In this document: in pieces, positions 13,392 through 16,430 of the stretch | How positions within the stretch are numbered: position 1 is the stretch's first letter | How the letters are laid out: each line of letters begins with the position of its first letter | Source: Chlamydiota bacterium | Lineage (GTDB): Bacteria; Chlamydiota; Chlamydiia; Chlamydiales; Simkaniaceae | Direction of reading: 5' to 3' | Assembly: GCA_021772295.1 (NCBI GenBank) | Contig: JAJFMG010000075.1 | Coordinates: 1-16,430 of the forward strand | Length of the DNA stretch: 16,430 bases | Made by a program: the position numbers and the translations under genes | Notes under the pieces: model-generated | The model's database searches: none | What the model saw: only the letters and a program-made list of their open reading frames with translations | Told to the model about the DNA's origin: nothing

Positions 13392-13490
13392 CTTTGCAGG
13401 TGTTCTGGGGGAGACCTACCACAAGACAAAATTAAACAGCTCGAAAGCTTCCCTTTTTGGACTTGGAGCGTTTTTACTAGAAAAAATTAA
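13392..13490 (+). pseudogene. Remnant of a helicase-associated repeat
   Basis: The frame from 13392 to TAA 13488-13490 reads GDLPQDKIKQLESFPFWTWS, matching the end of the helicase-associated repeats in the 689-4105 protein (for example LSKEDIVFFESIPGWSW). As in that protein, the tryptophan motif falls near the C-terminus. About 30 codons survive and an in-frame stop lies just before, so this is the tail of a second HA-repeat helicase gene whose body has been deleted. Confidence 0.65.
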
Positions 13491-13522
13491 GCAATTTACT
13501 CATAAATCATCCTGAAAATTCT

Positions 13523-14395
13523 CTATTCTAGTTGAAGAACTTCTGCGTAGTTATAGCTTATGAAATCGCATTCCTTAGTTTCAACAAAACCCTTATCTTT
13601 ATGAGAAAGATCATAAAGAGCTTTACCTCCTTTCTCTCGATAGATATGTACTAGCTTTTGCAAAGTTTGAAGTTCCTGATCATCGAACAAATCCATGTCT
13701 GGTTTTATTTTTGCCTCAAATCCATGATTATTATTACTAATAATCACACCTGAGTTTTCTAACCCTTCATAAAGAGTTCGAAATTGATCGGGGCAAGGGC
13801 CATATTTTAATGGCACATATCTCGCTCCTGTGAGACTTTCTCCAAAATTTTTGTAATGAAGAAAATCCATAAAATAATGTAATTTATTAAGAATAATGAT
13901 TGTTTCTTTCGTTTGTTCAACTAAATAAAGGGCAACATTTTTAAAAATCTGCAAATTAAATTTTTTATTACCACTAAAAATATCCGGTTTATGAGTTTTC
14001 CAATAAACATCTAAATAATTAAGCTCTGCATAAGCCTTGTCACATTTAAGCCTAATATGCTCATCTTGAACAAGATCCTGAACATAGTAAGTTTCCCAAC
14101 GCTTAATACTTGCTCTACCTATACTTAAATAACGAGCAAAAGCTTGTTGAGACATTCCCAATATTTTCCGATAATGCCTTATTTCTGAAGATGTTAGCAA
14201 TCCATGATCAGCTCGATATTTATCTGCTGTAGCTTTTCTCAACTCATTCATCATAGAAGCGTCCATTACCGGGGTCTTACATTCCTGACAAACCATTGCC
14301 TCTACAACAACATCAACTGCAATGCCCTTTACCTCAGGACTAAATTGCATTTGCTGCTTTTTCAATTTTGAACTACTACATTTAAGACATTTCAT
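13523..14395 (-). CDS. MqsA-type antitoxin fused to a Panacea (DUF4065) domain
   Basis: 290 residues. Cys3, Cys6, Cys36 and Cys39 form a CxxC...CxxC zinc site as in MqsA/YgiT antitoxins. An HTH follows at about 69-105 (YRKILGMSQQAFARYLSIGRASIKRWE). Residues about 150-285 match the Panacea/SocA-like domain (VALYLVEQ, LHYFMDFLHYKNFG, YVPLKYGPCPDQFRTLYEGL). Panacea domains are known as antitoxin modules paired with varied toxins, and MqsA repressors autoregulate. The start ATG 14393-14395 is three bases after the upstream stop, so the gene is coupled to the 14399 gene. Inferred role: bind and neutralise that toxin through the Panacea domain and repress the operon through the HTH. Bases 13734-13857 of this gene are copied at 15020-15142. 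Confidence 0.88.
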   Translation of the reverse strand: MKCLKCSSSKLKKQQMQFSPEVKGIAVDVVVEAMVCQECKTPVMDASMMNELRKATADKYRADHGLLTSSEIRHYRKILGMSQQAFARYLSIGRASIKRWETYYVQDLVQDEHIRLKCDKAYAELNYLDVYWKTHKPDIFSGNKKFNLQIFKNVALYLVEQTKETIIILNKLHYFMDFLHYKNFGESLTGARYVPLKYGPCPDQFRTLYEGLENSGVIISNNNHGFEAKIKPDMDLFDDQELQTLQKLVHIYREKGGKALYDLSHKDKGFVETKECDFISYNYAEVLQLE

Positions 14396-14398
14396 TAC

Positions 14399-14764
14399 TT
14401 AATCCTTTTTTTTACCCCTATGGATAGATACCAAATAAAAACAATCACTTTTCAATGCGAATTTCAAATACATCTCTTTTTTCATTTTATGACTAGCCCA
14501 AGTAAATGCCCACAATTCACAATCTGCTATTAGGGATTCATAAGATTTTTTTGGAGGGTATGAACCCGCATAGTCTCCAAGGGAAATTTCCACTAAAAGC
14601 TCAAAAATCAAGTCTTTTAAACAATCTGAGTCTCCAAGACTCAAATCACTGATTTCCCCAACTGCTTTATTGGGGTTGGCAAACCATATACCTTTGTCTT
14701 TTAAGAATCTTTTCGCTTCTCTAAGGCGTTTGTCCACCTCTTTTTTACTCGGACGCTTAAGCAT
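14399..14764 (-). CDS. Putative MqsR-like toxin partner
   Basis: 121 residues, first gene of the toxin-antitoxin operon, in mqsRA order (toxin before antitoxin). The N-terminus is basic (KRPSKKEVDKRLREAKRFL). The C-terminal part, DCELWAFTWASHKMKKEMYLKFAL...YLVSIHRGKK, has the strand pattern and mYlKf-type motif seen in MqsR and related RelE-fold mRNA interferases. The resemblance to MqsR (about 98 residues) is weak, so activity as a ribonuclease is inferred mainly from position beside an MqsA-Panacea protein. ATG 14762-14764; the promoter at 14784-14812 leaves a leader of only about 12 bases with AGAGAG as a poor ribosome site. Confidence 0.7.
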   Translation of the reverse strand: MLKRPSKKEVDKRLREAKRFLKDKGIWFANPNKAVGEISDLSLGDSDCLKDLIFELLVEISLGDYAGSYPPKKSYESLIADCELWAFTWASHKMKKEMYLKFALKSDCFYLVSIHRGKKKD

Positions 14765-14783
14765 TTACTCTCTTCGTATCTTA

Positions 14784-14812
14784 AAAATAGCATCATATGA
14801 TACCAAAGTCAA
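14784..14812 (-). promoter_or_regulatory. Promoter and palindromic operator of the toxin-antitoxin operon
   Basis: Minus strand: TTGACT (14807-14812), a 17-base spacer and TATTTT (14784-14789) preceded by TGC, an extended -10. The spacer contains the perfect 10-bp palindrome ATCATATGAT (14792-14801), well placed for repression by the MqsA-type HTH. Confidence 0.65.
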
Positions 14813-14907
14813 GAGATATTACTCAATAATTAACTGTAAATATTCATCCAAATTCAGCAACCTCCTAATATTCTTATAATTGCAAGCTTGCCATAAAAAT
14901 AATTATA

Positions 14908-14943
14908 CCAATCAAAAATTCTGAACAAGTCTCTCCACCCCTA
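14908..14943 (+). repeat. Short dispersed repeat, copy 4
   Basis: CCAATCAAAAATTCTGAAC matches the head of the other copies with one change. It then reads CAAGTCTCTCCACCCCTA. The CTCTCCACC part matches the tRNA-like fragment at 8840-8848 better than the other repeats do, so this copy looks like a hybrid of the two. TTGCGTAA lies close by (14958-14965). Confidence 0.6.
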
Positions 14944-14976
14944 ATTTGTTAAAAAAGTTGCGTAAAATTACCCGGC

Positions 14977-15019
14977 TTTTTTATTTTAATCTTTTGTGCA
15001 CTTCGAGGTAGAACGGACG
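14977..15019. repeat. 43-bp direct repeat, left copy (IS-end-like)
   Basis: TTTTTTATTTTAAT, then GTGCACTTCGAGGT; six differences in 43 bases from 15371-15413. It ends exactly where the copied Panacea fragment begins (15020). Confidence 0.65.
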
Positions 15020-15142
15020 TTACTAATAATCACACCAGAGTTTTTAACCCTTCATAAAGAGTTCGAAATTGATCGGGGCAAGGGCCATATTTTAATGGCA
15101 CATATCTAGCTCCTGTCAGACTTTCTCCAAAATTGTTGTAAT
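15020..15142 (-). repeat. Copied fragment of the Panacea antitoxin gene
   Basis: 123 bp nearly identical to 13734-13857 in the antitoxin gene, in the same orientation, with a handful of substitutions and one deleted base. It encodes FGESLTGARYVPLKYGPCPD and so on. The junction with the IS30-type sequence falls in a shared ATTACAA, which suggests microhomology-mediated joining. Confidence 0.8.
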
Positions 15143-15305
15143 ATCGACAACCTTTTAAACCTGAATTTCTTTTGATTCCACTTCTTACAGTTAATTCATT
15201 CACTTTGATAGCGCTAGCAATCACAGCTTTTGAATCGCCGCTTTGCAATAAAGTCTCTATTTGGCATCTTTGAAACTTGGTCAGATGATGGTAGCCTTCG
15301 GGCAT
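15030..15305 (-). pseudogene. Chimera: IS30-type transposase N-terminus joined to Panacea fragment
   Basis: 91-residue ORF. Residues 1-54 (YHHLTKFQRCQIETLLQSGD...IKRNSGLKGCRY) match the N-terminal HTH of IS30-family transposases, with GGAGG upstream of the ATG. From about residue 55 the sequence is the Panacea domain segment NFGESLTGARYVPLKYGPCP, running to a stop after a one-base frameshift relative to the antitoxin. The DDE catalytic domain is absent, so it cannot transpose. If made, the protein would hold a DNA-binding head and a piece of an antitoxin; a meaningless relic is more likely. Confidence 0.75.
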
Positions 15306-15370
15306 ATTTCCTCCAATTGGTGTGTTTTTCCTTAAAAAATCACCGTAGAGGATTTAGCTATCTCTGACCA

Positions 15371-15413
15371 TTTTTTATTTTAATATTTCGTGCATTTCGA
15401 GGTTGAAAGGGCG
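15371..15413. repeat. 43-bp direct repeat, right copy (IS-end-like)
   Basis: TTTTTTATTTTAATATTTCG, then TGCATTTCGAGGT. It lies upstream of the transposase start (minus strand), where the left end of an IS30-family element would be. Its partner at 14977-15019 is in direct, not inverted, orientation. Confidence 0.6.
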
Positions 15414-15425
15414 GTAGAAAAAATG

Positions 15426-15890
15426 TCATGTTTTATTAATTATTAAATTAGCCTGATGTGGATTTTGCATAATATAATGTTTGTGAATAAAAGCTAAAGT
15501 CTCTTTTTGAGCTGGGAAAGCGAGAAGAGAGCAAGCTTCAGGTAATGTACACCATTTAAAAGCATCGTGTTCTGCTTTACAAAGTTTAACTATAGTTGGA
15601 TCTTTAACAAGAGCACAAAAATTAGCGCTGAATGCAATATGATTTTTTGATTGTTCATAAAACATTGTAACATCTACATTGTAAAGATCAGAACAAACTA
15701 AACCAGTCTCTTCCAGAATTTCACGTTGCACACCTGCGCTTGTTGTCTCACCCTCAATCAATTTTCCTGTCACCATTTGCCAAATTCCGGGAAGGTGACT
15801 TTTTTGAGAGCGACGAAGAAGAAGATATAAAGGAGTTTCTATTTCACTTTGATCAGCAATGTAGCCCGCTACAAAGTTCGGCTGAATCAT
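15426..15890 (-). CDS. Nudix hydrolase
   Basis: 154 residues with a perfect Nudix box Gx5Ex7REUxEExGU at GKLIEGETTSAGVQREILEETGL (about 42-64), so a divalent-metal pyrophosphohydrolase acting on a nucleoside diphosphate linked to another group. LLLRRSQKSHLPGIWQMVTG before the box resembles dATP/dihydroneopterin-triphosphate type Nudix enzymes, but the substrate cannot be set from sequence alone. ATG 15888-15890 has a strong AAGGAGG (15897-15903) six bases upstream. It appears monocistronic; the preceding DNA is a remnant. House-cleaning of nucleotides is the default role, and no partner in the window suggests otherwise. Confidence 0.9.
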   Translation of the reverse strand: MIQPNFVAGYIADQSEIETPLYLLLRRSQKSHLPGIWQMVTGKLIEGETTSAGVQREILEETGLVCSDLYNVDVTMFYEQSKNHIAFSANFCALVKDPTIVKLCKAEHDAFKWCTLPEACSLLAFPAQKETLAFIHKHYIMQNPHQANLIINKT

Positions 15891-16014
15891 GTAAACCCTC
15901 CTTGGATTTTAAAGCGTTTTTATTAGTTATTTTAAATTGTGATGTAGGAGATTCTCCAAGTCTTTTACGGCACATGGTAATATAAGAGTGCATCAATAAA
16001 TCAATTGCAAGCAT
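15853..16014 (-). pseudogene. Small orphan frame, unknown family
   Basis: ATG 16012-16014 opens 53 codons reading MLAIDLLMHSYITMCRKRL and so on, ending inside the Nudix gene in another frame. The frame is open upstream to about 16118 (FLNGNEGLSTLQEQ before the ATG). The upstream part looks protein-coding and follows a MerR-type HTH in a different frame, so both may be pieces of one frameshifted gene. I do not recognise the family. Confidence 0.35.
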
Positions 16015-16049
16015 TTGTTCTTGAAGTGTGGATAAACCTTCATTCCCAT

Positions 16050-16235
16050 TTAAAAAAGCTGAATTTCCGAGAGAACATATCTCCTTTGATTTCCAATGGT
16101 CCGTTTAGAAGGAATCATTTTTCCTTCTCGTTCCCATCTACGTAATATTTGTGTAGAAACACCTAAAATATTTGCTGCTTCGCCAACAGCAATAACTTGC
16201 TCATTCCAATATAGTATGCGCAGGTTGAAACAAGT
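16050..16235 (-). pseudogene. MerR-type HTH remnant (IS607-recombinase or excisionase-like)
   Basis: The frame from 16235 to TAA 16050-16052 encodes VGEAANILGVSTQILRRWER followed by EGKMIPSKRTIGNQRRYVLSEIQ. This is the MerR-family HTH and wing (GEAA..LGVS...LRRWE.EG...P.RT..gqRRY) found at the N-terminus of IS607-family serine recombinases and in excisionases. There is no start codon before the HTH, a stop lies at 16236-16238, and the frame ends right after the wing, so no catalytic domain is attached. A decayed mobile-element gene is most likely. Confidence 0.65.
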
Positions 16236-16430
16236 TCAAGGTAAACTGTTAAAAGCCCCTAGATTGGGAATCAAAAATGGATTAGTTGAAATATTTTGAA
16301 AAACAGACCATAAATTTTCTACTAAATTGTAGAAACGTATGAATCAATATTTATCGTAAAAGCAATAAAAATGGCTCTTGGATTACACACCAAAACTATC
16401 TTAACAAAGATGACACATCCACATTTTTCT
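16236..16430. other. Window end, no recognised gene
   Basis: TTTCTAC/GTAGAAA forms a perfect 7-bp stem with a 6-base loop at about 16317-16336. A minus-strand frame of about 35 codons (NLWSVFQNISTNPFLIPNLG) is bounded by stops on both sides and is not assigned. Confidence 0.4.

Noticed and set aside
14819..14893. Minus-strand frame ending NIRRLLNLDEYLQLIIE
   Set aside because: It resembles the tail of some transposase or other protein, but is only about 25 codons and overlaps the promoter region of the toxin-antitoxin operon. It could not be assigned.

Overview
The window is AT-rich and reads as an accessory island. The best taxonomic clue is the 757-residue toxin at 6311-8584 (-). Its lysine-rich stretch before a valine/alanine membrane helix and its TPR pair resemble secreted proteins of amoeba-associated Chlamydiota. 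That is an impression from family resemblance, not proof. Nearly every recognisable gene belongs to toxin, defence or mobility families; no core housekeeping operon is present.

Layout. (1) 1-572 (-): 5' part of an unrecognised gene, divergent from 689-4105 (+), a fusion of an Mrr-like nuclease domain, an SF2 helicase and seven helicase-associated repeats. (2) About 4.15-8.85 kb: a small hypothetical gene, then on the minus strand a polymorphic toxin with a likely immunity gene, a duplicated linker scrap of the toxin and two more small immunity-like genes. (3) 8930-10853 (-): a HEPN (AbiU2-like) gene coupled to a Fic-like gene with a non-canonical motif and an N-terminal winged helix, fronted by a symmetrical multi-site operator. 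(4) 11111-12625 (-): a canonical Fic gene broken by one in-frame TGA. (5) 12.6-13.5 kb: repeats and gene remnants. (6) 13523-14764 (-): an MqsR-like toxin/MqsA-Panacea antitoxin pair with its own promoter and palindrome. (7) 14.9-15.4 kb: an IS30-type remnant fused to a copied piece of the Panacea antitoxin. (8) 15426-15890 (-): a Nudix hydrolase, then a frameshifted MerR-type HTH remnant.

The most interesting large-scale pattern is a family of same-orientation repeats at 4153, 10982, 12936 and 14908. They share a short palindrome (AAGTTCTGAACTT in the best copies) and, in the best copies, end in CCACCTCCA. The same nonamer ends a tRNA/tmRNA-like 3' fragment at 8820-8852. Pairs of TTACGCA repeats lie near several of these sites. 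Together they divide the window into cassettes, most holding one toxin or defence module, as expected from successive integrations at the 3' end of a tRNA-like gene. No integrase is present, so this is an inference.

Two modules carry strong local regulatory architecture: the Fic/HEPN operon (four half-sites in exact dyad plus a fifth, overlapping a TTGACA promoter) and the toxin-antitoxin operon (a 10-bp palindrome in the promoter spacer, with a leader of about 12 nt).
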